Source: Geothrix sp. PMB-07 (GTDB taxonomy: Bacteria > Acidobacteriota > Holophagae > Holophagales > Holophagaceae). From it: DNA of 64,000 nt. Made by a program: the position numbers and the translations under genes. Position 1 is the stretch's first letter. Each line of letters opens with the position of its first letter. Below are positions 35,718 to 45,115 of this stretch, piece by piece. The DNA lies in contig NZ_CP132333.1 in assembly GCF_030758935.1 (NCBI RefSeq), positions 2,418,992-2,482,991 of the forward strand, written 5' to 3'. The notes beneath the pieces were generated by a model that was given only the letters and a program-made list of their open reading frames with translations, was not told where the DNA came from and made no database searches.

Positions 35718-36731
35718 GTGGCTGCGCAGGAAGGCCCCCAGGCTGGCCTCATCGGTGGCCTGAGCGCGGACCAGCCGCTTCGGGTGGCCGCCCTCGGGGG
35801 CGGCACCGGGCTGGCCGCCCTCCTGCGTGCCCTCAAGCGGGAAGCCGGGCGGGGCCGTGATCCCTGGAAGCTCACGGGCATCGTCACCGTGTCCGACAAC
35901 GGCGGCTCTTCGGGCCGCCTGCGGGAGGAACTGGGTGGCCTTCCCCCCGGTGACCTGCGGAACTGCCTCTCGGCGCTGACGCTGGAGGATTCGGCCCTAT
36001 CCGACCTGCTGAACTATCGGTTCCAAGGCGAAGGCAGCCTCGCAGGCCACTCCCTGGGCAACCTCATGCTATGGGCCCTGGCCGATCTCACCGGCGACTG
36101 GGTGCGGGCCATCCGCCAGCTCTCGGGCATTCTGGTGACCCAGGGACGCTTGTTCCCCTCGACAGTGGTGCCCGTCACCCTCTGCGCCGAGGATATGGAA
36201 GGCAAACGCTACGTGGGTGAGACATCCGTGGGCTCCTGCAAACCGCCCCTGGCCAAGCTCTGGCTGGAGCCCCAGGATGCCGATCCTCTGCCCGAAGCCG
36301 TGCTGGCCATCCTGCGCTCAGACCTCATCCTGCTGGCGCCGGGGAGCCTTTACACCTCCACCATCTCCAACCTGCTGCTGCAGGACCTTCAGGAAGCCAT
36401 CGAATCCTCCGGTTCCCCCGTGGTCTACGTGGCCAACCTCATGACTGAGCCAGGCGAGACCTCCGGTCTGGATCTGGAAACCCATGTGGCCGCCATCTCC
36501 GCCTTTGGCCGAACCCGCATTTCCGCCATCATCGCCAACGCGGCCACCCTGCAGCCCGATATCCTGGCCAGGTACCGGGCCGAGGGCGGCGAGCCGCTGC
36601 TCACGGCAGCCCACCACATGCTGGGCATCCCGGTCTACCAGTTCCCCTTGCTGGATCCGGAAGAGCCCAAGGCCCGGCACCACCCCGACTTGCTGAACCA
36701 CGCGATTCGGGAAGTGCTGCCCAACCTCTGA
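35718..36731 (+). CDS. yvcK: YvcK/CofD-like gluconeogenesis and cell-shape factor
   Basis: 337 aa with a GTG start. RVAALGGGTGLAALLRALKR and TVSDNGGSSGRLREELGGLPPGDLRNCL (first half) are the nucleotide-binding signatures of the YvcK/CofD superfamily; LAPGSLYTSTISNLL and YVANLMTEPGETSGL follow. YvcK-type proteins bind UDP-sugars and link carbon status to cell-wall synthesis; they are not F420 synthases. No whiA or rapZ neighbour is present, unlike in Firmicutes. Confidence 0.88.
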   Translation: MAAQEGPQAGLIGGLSADQPLRVAALGGGTGLAALLRALKREAGRGRDPWKLTGIVTVSDNGGSSGRLREELGGLPPGDLRNCLSALTLEDSALSDLLNYRFQGEGSLAGHSLGNLMLWALADLTGDWVRAIRQLSGILVTQGRLFPSTVVPVTLCAEDMEGKRYVGETSVGSCKPPLAKLWLEPQDADPLPEAVLAILRSDLILLAPGSLYTSTISNLLLQDLQEAIESSGSPVVYVANLMTEPGETSGLDLETHVAAISAFGRTRISAIIANAATLQPDILARYRAEGGEPLLTAAHHMLGIPVYQFPLLDPEEPKARHHPDLLNHAIREVLPNL

Positions 36732-36780
36732 GGCCAAACCCACCCAGTCCATGCTCCTTTTCTTTGTTGGAAGGAAGGTT

Positions 36781-36810
36781 CCGGAATGGGCTACAGGAGC
36801 CCCGTTCCGG
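36781..36810 (+). terminator. Hairpin downstream of yvcK, possible terminator
   Basis: CCGGAATGGGCT and AGCCCCGTTCCGG pair almost fully around a 5-base loop. There is no T tract after it, so it is either a weak or Rho-dependent terminator or an RNA-stabilising hairpin. The rest of the yvcK to DUF4388 gap shows nothing else. Confidence 0.4.
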
Positions 36811-36912
36811 TGCCGATAAAACTCCCAGGGTGGTCCGGGCGATTGTATTTTTCTGAGTATCTGGCATTCAGGACAAGGATCGGGTTAGGCTTGATCTGAT
36901 GGGAGGCGGCAC

Positions 36913-38037
36913 TTGGCGCTGAGCGGCGATCTAGGCACCATGGGGTTGGAAGACATCTTCCAATGGCTTGCCGTGGGCAAAAAGACCGGCGTGCTGGAAC
37001 TCAAGGGCCCCCTGCACACCAAGCGCGTGGCCTTCCACGAAGGACGCATCACCAGCATCTGGTCGTCCGATCCCCGCGAGTATTTGGGCCAGTATCTCCT
37101 CGCCTTCAACCGGATCACCGAGGAGCAGCTGCGCGATGCCCTGGCCACCCAGGAAGATGAGCAGCAGCTGCTCGGCCGCATTCTCATCAACCGGCAACTT
37201 GTGACGGAGGCCGAAATCCGCCGCATCGTTCAGCTGAAGGTCGAAGAGAGCATCTTCGACACCTTCCTCTGGAATGTGGGCAGCTTTGAATTCCACGATG
37301 GCGCGGCCTCGCACCAGAAATCCATGCTGCTGAGCCTCGATGTCACCGGCATCGTCCTTGAGGGCGCGCGGCGCCTGGACGACTGGAAGCGCATCCGCCG
37401 GGTCATCAAGGGCGGGGATGCGGTGCTTTCCGCCATATCGGAAGCCATTGCCGAACGCCTGCCCCTGGCCCCTGAGGACGCGGACATCCTCGCGCGGCTG
37501 GACGGCGCCAAACGCGTGGACCAGCTGGTCATCGACATGCGCTTGCCCGAGTATAAGATCAACAAGCTGCTCTTCGATCTCCACGAGAAGGGCCTCGTGC
37601 GCATCGTGAACGCGGGCGGCAACCTGGGCGAGAACCCCAGCCTCCAGCTCCAGCGGGCACGAGCCCTGGTGGAGAAGCAGAAGCTGCAGGAGGCCCAGGA
37701 GGAACTGCGCCGCATCCTCAAGGACCAGCCCCGCCACCTTGATGCCAACAAGATGATGGCGGTGGTTCAGGACATGCTCGAGGAGAAGAAGCTCGACCAG
37801 GACCTGGTGCCCGATCTGGCCGTGAGCCTCGATGAACTCATGACCACCAACCTGGGCCCCAACGAGGCTTTCCTCGCCAGCCGTGTGAACGGCCTCTGGA
37901 CCATTCGCGACATCCTGTCCATCGCACCCTTCGAGCCCACCGAGTGCCTCGCCATCTTCTCCCGCCTGCTGAAGCGTGGGATTCTCAAGGCCTCGAAACC
38001 CGCCCAGGGAGGCGATCAGCCCATGGCTCCGCGCTGA
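36913..38037 (+). CDS. DUF4388 (PATAN-like) domain protein
   Basis: 374 aa from a TTG start with GGGAGG upstream. The N-terminal GDLGTMGLEDIFQWLAVGKKTGVLEL is the hallmark of DUF4388, a domain common in Myxococcota, Deinococcota and Acidobacteriota and linked to signalling. Two further regions (LAFNRITEEQLRDAL; ILARLDGAKRVDQLVIDMRL) look like small winged-helix modules, followed by a TPR-like stretch and a final wHTH-like segment. It is probably a cytoplasmic scaffold; the partner is unknown. Confidence 0.82.
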   Translation: MALSGDLGTMGLEDIFQWLAVGKKTGVLELKGPLHTKRVAFHEGRITSIWSSDPREYLGQYLLAFNRITEEQLRDALATQEDEQQLLGRILINRQLVTEAEIRRIVQLKVEESIFDTFLWNVGSFEFHDGAASHQKSMLLSLDVTGIVLEGARRLDDWKRIRRVIKGGDAVLSAISEAIAERLPLAPEDADILARLDGAKRVDQLVIDMRLPEYKINKLLFDLHEKGLVRIVNAGGNLGENPSLQLQRARALVEKQKLQEAQEELRRILKDQPRHLDANKMMAVVQDMLEEKKLDQDLVPDLAVSLDELMTTNLGPNEAFLASRVNGLWTIRDILSIAPFEPTECLAIFSRLLKRGILKASKPAQGGDQPMAPR

Positions 38038-38060
38038 ACCCTCCCTTTTCCGGAGGTCTC

Positions 38061-38789
38061 ATGCGCCTTGCCCCATCCATGCCTCTCGTGGCCCTGCTTC
38101 TGGTGGCCCTGCCCCTCGCTGCCGCGGCCCCGAAAAAGCCCACCGCCGCCCAGCTTCAGGCGCAGGTCAAACGGCTTACGGAGGAGCGGGACGAACTCAA
38201 GCTGCGGCTGGCCTCCACCGAGGAACTCCAGCAGGAAGTCGCCAGCGCCAAGAAAGCCAGGGAACTGGCCCAGTCGGAATGCGAAGCGGCCCGGAAGGAA
38301 AACGATCAGCTCCGTGCCGCCCTGAAGGAAAACCAGGGCGGCAGCGACACCATCCTCAGGGATCTGCAGGAATCCAAGCAGGCCGCCGAAACCGCCAAGG
38401 CCGAGGCGACCCGCCTGCGCTCAGAGAATGAGGCCCTCCAGCAGAAAGCGAACGCCGTTCCTGCGGAAGGCGACCTGGTGCAGTTGAGCGAGGACATCCT
38501 CCCGGCCCGGGCCATCAACCTCAACCGTGCCACCCCGAGGATCAAGTCCGGCAGCTTCCTGGGTGGGCGACCCAAGGGCGTGGTGGTGGTCCACGTCCTC
38601 GTTAGCGAAAAGGGCGACGTCCTCGCCGCCCGCCTCATCCAAGGCCTGCCCGGCGATTCCGCCGAGGCCAAGGAAGCCGGAGAGGCCTGCGTCGAAGCCG
38701 CCAAGCGCCTTGTCTTCGACCCCGCCACCTCCAAGGACGGCAAGACCAAGTTCAAGGTGTGGCAGGGGGTGGGGTTCTACCTGGACTAA
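38061..38789 (+). CDS. Secreted coiled-coil protein with TonB-like C-terminal domain
   Basis: 242 aa from the ATG at 38061 with CGGAGG upstream. A signal peptide (PLVALLLVALPLAAAA) is followed by a long coiled coil (about 25-140) of heptad-like E/Q/A/K residues. The C-terminal 90 residues (GVVVVHVLVSEKGDVLAARLIQGLP... AAKRLVFDPA) resemble the TonB C-terminal/energy-transducer fold. It lacks the usual N-terminal membrane anchor of TonB, so it is more likely a periplasmic structural protein than a true energy transducer. Confidence 0.72.
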   Translation: MRLAPSMPLVALLLVALPLAAAAPKKPTAAQLQAQVKRLTEERDELKLRLASTEELQQEVASAKKARELAQSECEAARKENDQLRAALKENQGGSDTILRDLQESKQAAETAKAEATRLRSENEALQQKANAVPAEGDLVQLSEDILPARAINLNRATPRIKSGSFLGGRPKGVVVVHVLVSEKGDVLAARLIQGLPGDSAEAKEAGEACVEAAKRLVFDPATSKDGKTKFKVWQGVGFYLD

Positions 38790-38917
38790 ACCAGGGGAGC
38801 GGTCGGCAAACCACACCCAACGACCGGCCCCACACCTGCCGACAAACCCAATCCCCGCTCACCACTGGCCACAACAAGCGCCAGGGACGAGCGGGGATGA
38901 TCACATCACTTCAGCAC

Positions 38918-38943
38918 CGGCCCAGGGCTGAAGCCCTGGGCCG
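38918..38943. terminator. Hairpin between convergent genes
   Basis: CGGCCCAGGGC (38918-38928) and GCCCTGGGCCG (38933-38943) form a perfect 11-bp stem with a four-base TGAA loop. Neither strand has a T run after it. Its position 12 bases from the stop of the lipoprotein gene and after the TonB-like gene fits a bidirectional terminator or transcript-end stabiliser. Confidence 0.5.
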
Positions 38944-38955
38944 ATGAGGCATCCA

Positions 38956-41700
38956 TCAAGGCAACTGCAGAACCACGCGGAAGCCGGCGTTGTTATTTAA
39001 AGCATCATTATGGTTGTAAGGCCCACGGAACTTGGACTGGGCCTGCCAAGGTGCGCCGGCCCAGGATCCACCCCGGTAGACACGACCCGCGGCACGGGGG
39101 GAATCCACCCAGGCCGAACCATTGACGGGAAGTGCAGGAATTCCAGGTCCAGATGCCGCGTAGTCGGCATGCCAGTCGTCCTGGCAAAGCTGCCAGATCA
39201 GGCCAGACATATCGTAGAGACCCCAGGCGTTGGGCAGCAGAGCACCAACAGGATGAATCGCCCCAGCACTGTTGCTGTTCGACCATACAAAGGTGTCCAC
39301 CACCGACTGATCCGCGGGAACCCCCGTGTCATAGCTTCCGAAATAGAAGTTCGTGGTGGTTCCGGCTCGAGTGGCGTATTCAAACTCGGCATCCGTGGGC
39401 AGACGGAAGGTGCTTCCCGTCGGCTTGGCAGAAGCGGCCGCGTTCAGACTGTCCAAAAAGCCGGTGGTCGGCGCCGTGATGTCATCGAAAGACACGTTTG
39501 TCACGGGGAAGGTCGGGCCAACGAAATCCGACGGATTATTCCCACTCATCAGCGCACTCCATTGGGCCTGAGTCACGGGAACCTTGGCCACATAAAAAGC
39601 CTTGGCCAGGGTTACGGAATGCGGTGGCAACGCCACTGCCTCAGAACCGATAGTGGTCTCCGATTCACCCATCGTATACGTGCCGCCGGGCACCAAAACC
39701 ATATCGATGGAGGTACTGCCCGCAGCCACTGTCAGGGTCGCAGCTGGATAGTTCGCCACAAGGGTGGCGGTGGCCGGATCACTGCCGGCGGCGCTCAGGG
39801 CCTGAGTCTGCACACGAACCAAGGGGTAGCGCTGCAGGTGGGCGGAACCCAGCGCGCCACCGAGACCGGGCTGGCTGAGATCGGTCACCGTCGCAGCGGT
39901 GATGGTGTAGGTGCCATCCTCCAGCCCATTGAAGGTCTGATTGGCGGTCAGGTGCTGATTGAAGCCATTGGGCCCCGTGACGGTCACATCGCCAGCCAAG
40001 GCGCCAAGCCCCGTGATGTTCACGGTGAGGTCGTTGCCCACGGTCACGGTGGCAGTAGGATGAGAGACTGCAGCATCTCCGGCCGCATTCGTCACCGTTA
40101 AGGTGAAGACAGTCGTGGTCGAAAGTGCGTTGGTGGAAAGAGGGGTGCCGTCTCCGACGATGGCGCCGAGGCCACTGACGGAACCGGTTCCACCCGTGAA
40201 ATTGGCAATCAAGGTCGTGCTACCGGAAGGAACAACACGCGAGGCAGTGGCGCTGAAACTTGTGATGCTCGGGAGAGGCACCACAGCACTGGTGTGCGTT
40301 CCAGCGGTGGCGGCATCGCCGGCGGCGTTCGTCACCGTGCAGGACAGCACGACGGAACCGCTTGCAGGGGCAGTCCAGGTAATCGAGTTGGTGGTCGCAC
40401 CGGCGGTGATCGTCGCTCCCCCGGTCTGACTCCAGGCATAGGTGCAACCCGACTGAGTAGGCACGGAAGCCGTCAGGCCTGTCTTGGAGGCCGTCACATT
40501 GGCAGGAGCCGTTACCGTAGGCTGGGTGGCAGCCGCCACCACAGCACTGGTGTGCGTTCCAGCGGTGGCAGCATCACCTGCAGAGTTCGTCACTGTGCAG
40601 GAGAGCACCACGGAACCACTTGCTGGGGCAGTCCAGGTGATCGAGTTAGTGGTCGCACCGGCCGTGATCGTCGCGCCGCCGGTCTGGGTCCAAGCGTAGG
40701 TGCAGCCTGTCTGGGCAGGCACGGATGCCGTCAAGCCCGTCTTGGAGGCCGTGACACTAGCCGGAGCAGTCACAACCGGCTGGGTGGCGGCCGCAACCAC
40801 CGGAATGGTGGCGGTACCAGGCGTCGCGGAAACACCAGCCGAGTTGGTCACGGTGCAGGAGAGCGTCACGGAACCGCTCGCAGGCGCAGTCCAGGTAATT
40901 GAATTGGTCGTCGCGCCTGCAGTGATCGTTGCACCACCGGTCTGGGTCCAGGCGTAGGTGCAGCCAGCTTGCGTCGGCACAGAGGCCGTAAGCCCCGTCT
41001 TCCCGGCTGTTGCTTTGGCGGGAGCGGTCACCACCGGCGTGGTGGGCACAGCCACCGCCGCCAACACGGTGACCGTGGTTGTGGCCGTCTTGGTGGGATC
41101 ATCCACGGAGGTGGCTGTGATGGTGACCGTTCCGGGCGTGGCGGGTGCCGTCCAGACATTGCCGGCGAAGCTGCCCGCGCTGGCAGACCAGGTTACGGTG
41201 TTGAGGGCGCCACCGGTCACAGTGCTGCTGAAAGTCTTCGTGGTGGAAACCGTCACGGAGGGCGCCGCTGGGGTGATGGCCCCCACGCTCACCACCTGAG
41301 GAGTCACCACGGCGGTGGTCGTGGCGGTGACATTGGCCGAGTTCGTCACGGTCAGGGTGAAGGTCTTCGCGCCTGCCCAGTTGGCCGTGATCGCTGCAGA
41401 GGGCACACCCGTGGCTGGGCAGGTCACGCCGTTGTCGATGGCCCCCGTTCCCGCGGTGTAGACAGGGGTAAGGGTGAAGGTGCTGCCGAAGGCCGGAGCC
41501 GCGGCACTGGCGGTCAGGCTGGTCGCCACAGGTGGGGGCACCACGGGAGTGGTGCTGCCACCACCGCCACCGCCTCCACCGCCGCAGGCCAGGGCCAGAA
41601 TCAGGGCCGAAACCCCGAGGAATGCCTGTGCGAAACGCGAACGAAGGGTGGCTGGACCACTCCTGATGGACAAAGGTGGGGCGAGTACTGCCAGACTCAT
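38956..41700 (-). CDS. Large surface lipoprotein with Ig-like repeats and C-terminal SUMF1/FGE-like domain
   Basis: 914 aa with AAGGAG upstream of the ATG at 41700. A signal peptide ends ILALAC followed by nine glycines, so it is a probable lipoprotein with a slightly atypical lipobox. Next come several beta-rich Ig/PKD-like domains, three of them nearly identical (86 aa each, each with a GCTYAW...LSCTVTN cysteine pair). A carboxypeptidase-like region (about 560-650) leads to a SUMF1 domain (VLVPGGTYTMGESE, VTQAQWSALM, FRLPTDAEFEYATRAG, YRGGSWAG, NNAGFRV). The two catalytic cysteines of true formylglycine-generating enzymes are absent, so a binding or structural role is likely. Confidence 0.85.
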   Translation of the reverse strand: MSLAVLAPPLSIRSGPATLRSRFAQAFLGVSALILALACGGGGGGGGGSTTPVVPPPVATSLTASAAAPAFGSTFTLTPVYTAGTGAIDNGVTCPATGVPSAAITANWAGAKTFTLTVTNSANVTATTTAVVTPQVVSVGAITPAAPSVTVSTTKTFSSTVTGGALNTVTWSASAGSFAGNVWTAPATPGTVTITATSVDDPTKTATTTVTVLAAVAVPTTPVVTAPAKATAGKTGLTASVPTQAGCTYAWTQTGGATITAGATTNSITWTAPASGSVTLSCTVTNSAGVSATPGTATIPVVAAATQPVVTAPASVTASKTGLTASVPAQTGCTYAWTQTGGATITAGATTNSITWTAPASGSVVLSCTVTNSAGDAATAGTHTSAVVAAATQPTVTAPANVTASKTGLTASVPTQSGCTYAWSQTGGATITAGATTNSITWTAPASGSVVLSCTVTNAAGDAATAGTHTSAVVPLPSITSFSATASRVVPSGSTTLIANFTGGTGSVSGLGAIVGDGTPLSTNALSTTTVFTLTVTNAAGDAAVSHPTATVTVGNDLTVNITGLGALAGDVTVTGPNGFNQHLTANQTFNGLEDGTYTITAATVTDLSQPGLGGALGSAHLQRYPLVRVQTQALSAAGSDPATATLVANYPAATLTVAAGSTSIDMVLVPGGTYTMGESETTIGSEAVALPPHSVTLAKAFYVAKVPVTQAQWSALMSGNNPSDFVGPTFPVTNVSFDDITAPTTGFLDSLNAAASAKPTGSTFRLPTDAEFEYATRAGTTTNFYFGSYDTGVPADQSVVDTFVWSNSNSAGAIHPVGALLPNAWGLYDMSGLIWQLCQDDWHADYAASGPGIPALPVNGSAWVDSPRAAGRVYRGGSWAGAPWQAQSKFRGPYNHNDALNNNAGFRVVLQLP
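40270..41043 (-). repeat. Three tandem 258-bp repeats inside the lipoprotein gene
   Basis: Units at about 40786-41043, 40528-40785 and 40270-40527 are very similar in DNA and protein (86 codons). Each runs from a TP or TQP-V/T-VTAP start through GLTASVP, GGATITAGATTNSITW and ASGSV to VV. Their similarity suggests recent duplication or ongoing recombination; unit number may vary between strains. Confidence 0.9.
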
Positions 41701-42066
41701 AAGTGTCTCCTTGACCTTGTGGATAACAGTGATGAAACCCTCGAGTTCGTGTCAAGAAGTGTTAATAAAATTAATAAATTATAGATGGCATGAAATTTCC
41801 TTGCATACCAATAAATCATTTGGAAGTATTTTGTAATTCATCGACCTAAAATGCTCTACGGCCGGATTTTAAGCCTCCGCCACCCGGCCAAGAATGCCGC
41901 CTCAAAAGAGGTTTCAGACGGCCAAGTCCCCATATCCCGACCCTGCCTCGAAACATGAATTCGCCCCTCATCCGGGGTCTGCCTCTCAGAATCTGCAATC
42001 CCCCCGCATTGACATGGACCGAGGTTCCTGAGGATTCTGACGCCAGACTCGAGGGAGGGCGGTTTT
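41701..42066. other. Intergenic region with an AT-rich core
   Basis: These 366 bases lie between the divergent lipoprotein and CapK-like genes. Bases about 41755-41860 are strongly AT-rich, unlike the rest of the window. TTGACA occurs on the minus strand at 41747-41742, pointing towards the lipoprotein gene, but no good -10 lies 16-18 bases away. It is probably the promoter region of both genes; no RNA gene seen. Confidence 0.4.
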
Positions 42067-43392
42067 ATGCTTGGGGCAAGATTGCGCAATTGGGGTTTCT
42101 GGGCTCAGGACAGGTTCCACGGCTCTCCCATTCGGCGGCACTGCCAGGACATCGAAACCCGCCTGAGGTCAGGCCAGCCTTCGACAGACCTCCTGGAAGG
42201 CATTCTCGGCTTCGCCGTCAAACACACACCGTTCTATGCACCCTGCAAGGGGTTCAGCTCACTGCAGGACTTTCCTGTCATCAACAAAAACACCATCAAA
42301 GGGCACTATGCAGACTTCAAGTCTGACGCTTTCCCCGGGGTCCACCTGCACAGCATGCACACCAGTGGGTCAACCGGAACCCCTTTCGAGGTGCTGCAGG
42401 ATCCTGAGAAGCGGCGCCGTGTGCAGGCGGAGGTCATTGTTTTCGGGCAGAGGGCTGGCTACGAATTGGGAGATCGGTTCGTCTACACGCGCGTTTGGAC
42501 GGACCTCAACCGCAAGTCCTGGAGTTCGGCCCTGCGGGACAACATGATCCCCTTCGACATTTCCTCCATGGAGGATTCGCGCCTGGAAACTCTGCGGACC
42601 CTTCTGAAGAAGAACAAGAACATCAAAAGCATGCTTGGCTATCCATCCACCTACGGGCCACTGGCCTGGTACCTCGAACGCATGGGGGATTCGCCAGACG
42701 CATTCCATTTGGAAACCATCATCGCCATTTCCGAAAAGCTCCCCACGCCGGTCCGGGAGTCCCTGCGGGCACGCTTCGGCTGCAAAGTGGTGGCCCGGTA
42801 TTCCAACCAGGAAAACGGCATTCTCGCGCAGCAGTGCCTGGACCACGACGAGTACCACCTCAACACTGCGAGCTATGCCTTCGAGTTCCTGCAGCTGGAT
42901 TCAGATCTTCCCGCGATGGTAGGTGAGCCTGCGCGCATGGTGGTCACCGACCTATTCAACCGAGCCATGCCGATGATTCGCTACGACACGGGAGACGTGG
43001 TGATCCGCCAAGCCTCATCCACCTGCGGGTGGGCGACTGAAACCCTGAGCGACATCGAGGGCCGCCGGGAGGATTTCATCTACGACACCCAGGATCGCCT
43101 TCTCTCTCCATCGGTACCGGGTCTGTACTTCTGGCGCTTCACTCAGCTGAAGCAGATCCAGTTCATTCAGGAAGGCAAGGGGCAATACCGGATCATGCTG
43201 AATGGGGCCAGCGAACATTACCGCGACCAGGAGTTCATCGACCTCGCCAAGGGGTTTCTGGGCCAGGATGCGGTTGTGTTCGTGACGCATGTCGATGAGA
43301 TCCCCATGCTCGCCTCAGGGAAATTCAAGGCGATCATGAGCCGGTATACGCCCACCGCGGAGCCATCCACCCTGGCAACCTCGTCTAAGTAA
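42067..43392 (+). CDS. CapK/phenylacetate-CoA-ligase-like adenylate-forming enzyme
   Basis: 441 aa with GGGAGG upstream. HTSGSTGTPFEVLQDPEKRR is the AMP-binding P-loop of the phenylacetate-CoA ligase/CapK group. The C-terminal half has MIRYDTGDVVI and ASGKFKAI, corresponding to the core acidic and lysine motifs. Such enzymes activate carboxylic acids and are often found in polysaccharide or natural-product clusters; here it stands alone between the lipoprotein gene and truA. Base composition is less GC-rich than the flanks, compatible with acquisition by transfer. Confidence 0.85.
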   Translation: MLGARLRNWGFWAQDRFHGSPIRRHCQDIETRLRSGQPSTDLLEGILGFAVKHTPFYAPCKGFSSLQDFPVINKNTIKGHYADFKSDAFPGVHLHSMHTSGSTGTPFEVLQDPEKRRRVQAEVIVFGQRAGYELGDRFVYTRVWTDLNRKSWSSALRDNMIPFDISSMEDSRLETLRTLLKKNKNIKSMLGYPSTYGPLAWYLERMGDSPDAFHLETIIAISEKLPTPVRESLRARFGCKVVARYSNQENGILAQQCLDHDEYHLNTASYAFEFLQLDSDLPAMVGEPARMVVTDLFNRAMPMIRYDTGDVVIRQASSTCGWATETLSDIEGRREDFIYDTQDRLLSPSVPGLYFWRFTQLKQIQFIQEGKGQYRIMLNGASEHYRDQEFIDLAKGFLGQDAVVFVTHVDEIPMLASGKFKAIMSRYTPTAEPSTLATSSK

Positions 43393-43403
43393 TCAAAGAA
43401 GGA

Positions 43404-44195
43404 TCAGGTTCGCGCGCCAAATGGGGAGATTTCTCCCAAACCCCATTTTGCCTCATACCAGACCTTTTCCAGGCAGAGCCCGTGCGGCGGCGCGGTCGGC
43501 CCGGCCAGCCGCCTGTCTTTGGCCTGCAACAACCCGGCCAGCGAATCCGGTGACCGTCGACCTCGGCCCACATCCACCAACGTGCCGGCCATGATGCGCA
43601 CCTGATGCATGAGGAAGCTGCTGCCTTCGAACACCAGATCAATACCACCTTCCACGTCCACCAGCCCAATGCCGTGGAGGCTGCGGATGGGTGTTTTCGC
43701 GACGCACTCGACACACCGGAAGCTGGAGAAATCATGTGTCCCGAGGAGAGGCTTGATCGCCAAGGCCATGGCATTCAAATTCAGAGGCATCGCCTGGTAG
43801 ATGTGCCAGCGGAAGGCCGCTTGCAGCGGATCCGCTGCCGGTCCGAACCCGAGCCGATAGACATAGCGTTTGGCCACCGCATGCTGGCGGGGGAAAAAAC
43901 CCGGTGCTGCGGGCCGTGCCTCCATGACCCGGATGTCATGGGGAAGATGGGCATTCAGGGCGGCCAGCAAACGGTAGGGCTCCCATACCCTGGTGACATG
44001 TATCAGAACACCCTGGGCCCTCGCGTGTACCCCGGCATCCGTCCGGCCGGTGCCTTGGGGCAGGGGCGCCTCTGGGTCCAGTCGGCGCAACGCCTCCCAT
44101 AGCACCCCCTGTCCGCTGCGCAACGTGGACTGGACCTGCCAACCATGAAACCCCGCCCCGGCATAGGCGACGGTGAGGAAGAAGGGGATCGACAT
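43404..44195 (-). CDS. truA: tRNA pseudouridine(38-40) synthase TruA
   Basis: 263 aa. TVAYAGAGFHGWQVQ at the N-terminus and the catalytic aspartate in GTGRTDAGVHARAQGV are diagnostic; HDFSSFRC and FLMHQVRIMAGTLVDVGRG complete the fold. It isomerises uridines 38-40 in the anticodon arm. It is convergent with the CapK-like gene, their stops only 11 bases apart. Length is normal. Confidence 0.95.
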   Translation of the reverse strand: MSIPFFLTVAYAGAGFHGWQVQSTLRSGQGVLWEALRRLDPEAPLPQGTGRTDAGVHARAQGVLIHVTRVWEPYRLLAALNAHLPHDIRVMEARPAAPGFFPRQHAVAKRYVYRLGFGPAADPLQAAFRWHIYQAMPLNLNAMALAIKPLLGTHDFSSFRCVECVAKTPIRSLHGIGLVDVEGGIDLVFEGSSFLMHQVRIMAGTLVDVGRGRRSPDSLAGLLQAKDRRLAGPTAPPHGLCLEKVWYEAKWGLGEISPFGART

Positions 44196-44383
44196 GCTCC
44201 CATCTTAGGATGACAAGGCCCTGTCTGGCCTTGGCCCCAGCGAACCGCCTTACACTCAAGTTCTACAAGGATCTGAGCCATCCATGGGACTTACAAACGA
44301 GATTTGACAGTGGTTTCCATGTTCCATGGTTCCTCAAACCCCCTACCTGTGGGAATCCGCCTTTTTTTATGAAAGAAAAACCC

Positions 44384-44412
44384 TTGACCACACTGGATCT
44401 GCGGCGTAGTTT
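44384..44412 (+). promoter_or_regulatory. Probable sigma-70 promoter of the HU gene
   Basis: TTGACC (44384-44389), a 17-base spacer and TAGTTT (44407-44412) form a reasonable sigma-70 promoter, giving a 5' leader of about 135 bases before the HU ATG. The remainder of the truA-HU gap (44196-44555) shows no other gene. A run of seven T with preceding G/C (44360-44369) may be a remnant of another signal. Confidence 0.5.
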
Positions 44413-44555
44413 CTTGGCAGTTTAGAAAGCACCAGGATTCATGGGCTTCTACCGGCCCCTTTGTCAGTAGGACCCTTTGGCGATCAGTGTTCGCACTCAG
44501 GGAATCCTTTATTTACCATCCACGGGGAACCAATCCCCCTTTTTTGGAGGTTTTC

Positions 44556-44852
44556 ATGAACAAGGCTGAACTGGTCAGCTCCGTTGCCGATAAAGCCGGA
44601 ATCACCAAGGCTCAGGCTGCTGCCGCACTGGATCAGGTGCTGGGCGGTATTGCTAACGCTCTGCGCACTGGCGACAAGGTCACTCTCGTGGGTTTCGGAA
44701 CGTTCTCCGTGGCCAGCCGCGGCGCCCGTACGGGGCGCAACCCCCGCGATAACAAGCCCATCAAAATTGCCGCCAAAAAGGTGGCCAAGTTCAAACCCGG
44801 CAAGAAGCTCGCCGATGAAGTCAACGGCAAGGGCGGCAAAAAACGGAAGTAG
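44556..44852 (+). CDS. hup: HU-family DNA-binding protein
   Basis: 98 aa from the ATG at 44556 with TTGGAGG eight bases upstream; an in-frame extension to 44487 is not conserved. MNKAELVSSVADKAGITKAQA is the usual N-terminus (first 20 residues), and GFGTFSVASRGARTGRNPRD is the DNA-binding arm signature. The tail is Lys/Gly-rich. It is an abundant nucleoid protein that bends DNA. A terminator follows at once, so it is monocistronic. Confidence 0.95.
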   Translation: MNKAELVSSVADKAGITKAQAAAALDQVLGGIANALRTGDKVTLVGFGTFSVASRGARTGRNPRDNKPIKIAAKKVAKFKPGKKLADEVNGKGGKKRK

Positions 44853-44888
44853 CATTTAATTCATGATTTGATCGACAATTCATAGAAG

Positions 44889-44922
44889 AGAAGGGGCCCA
44901 TTCCCGTGGGCTCCTTCTTTTG
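44889..44922 (+). terminator. Rho-independent terminator of the HU gene
   Basis: AGAAGGGGCCCA and TGGGCTCCTTCT (44889-44900 and 44907-44918) pair with one mismatch around TTCCCG and are followed by TTTTGG. It lies 37 bases after the HU stop. Confidence 0.8.
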
Positions 44923-45115
44923 GTAAATGTCCCCATTTTTACTTTATGAGATAGGCCCAAGCCAACCCATCCAAGGATCATTTGGAGCGACTCTCCGCCC
45001 ATTCACCCACGGTAAACCCCATGTTTCCTGGGCAGCGCGATCACAACCCGGGTGCAGTCCCCGATTCAGGGTCTTCTGCTAGCCTTCCGATGAAGGAGCA
45101 TCCAACGAGGTTGCC

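Noticed and set aside
40270-41043. Repeated plus-strand frames opposite the lipoprotein repeats
   Set aside because: They are antisense images of the three 258-bp units and have no start signals.
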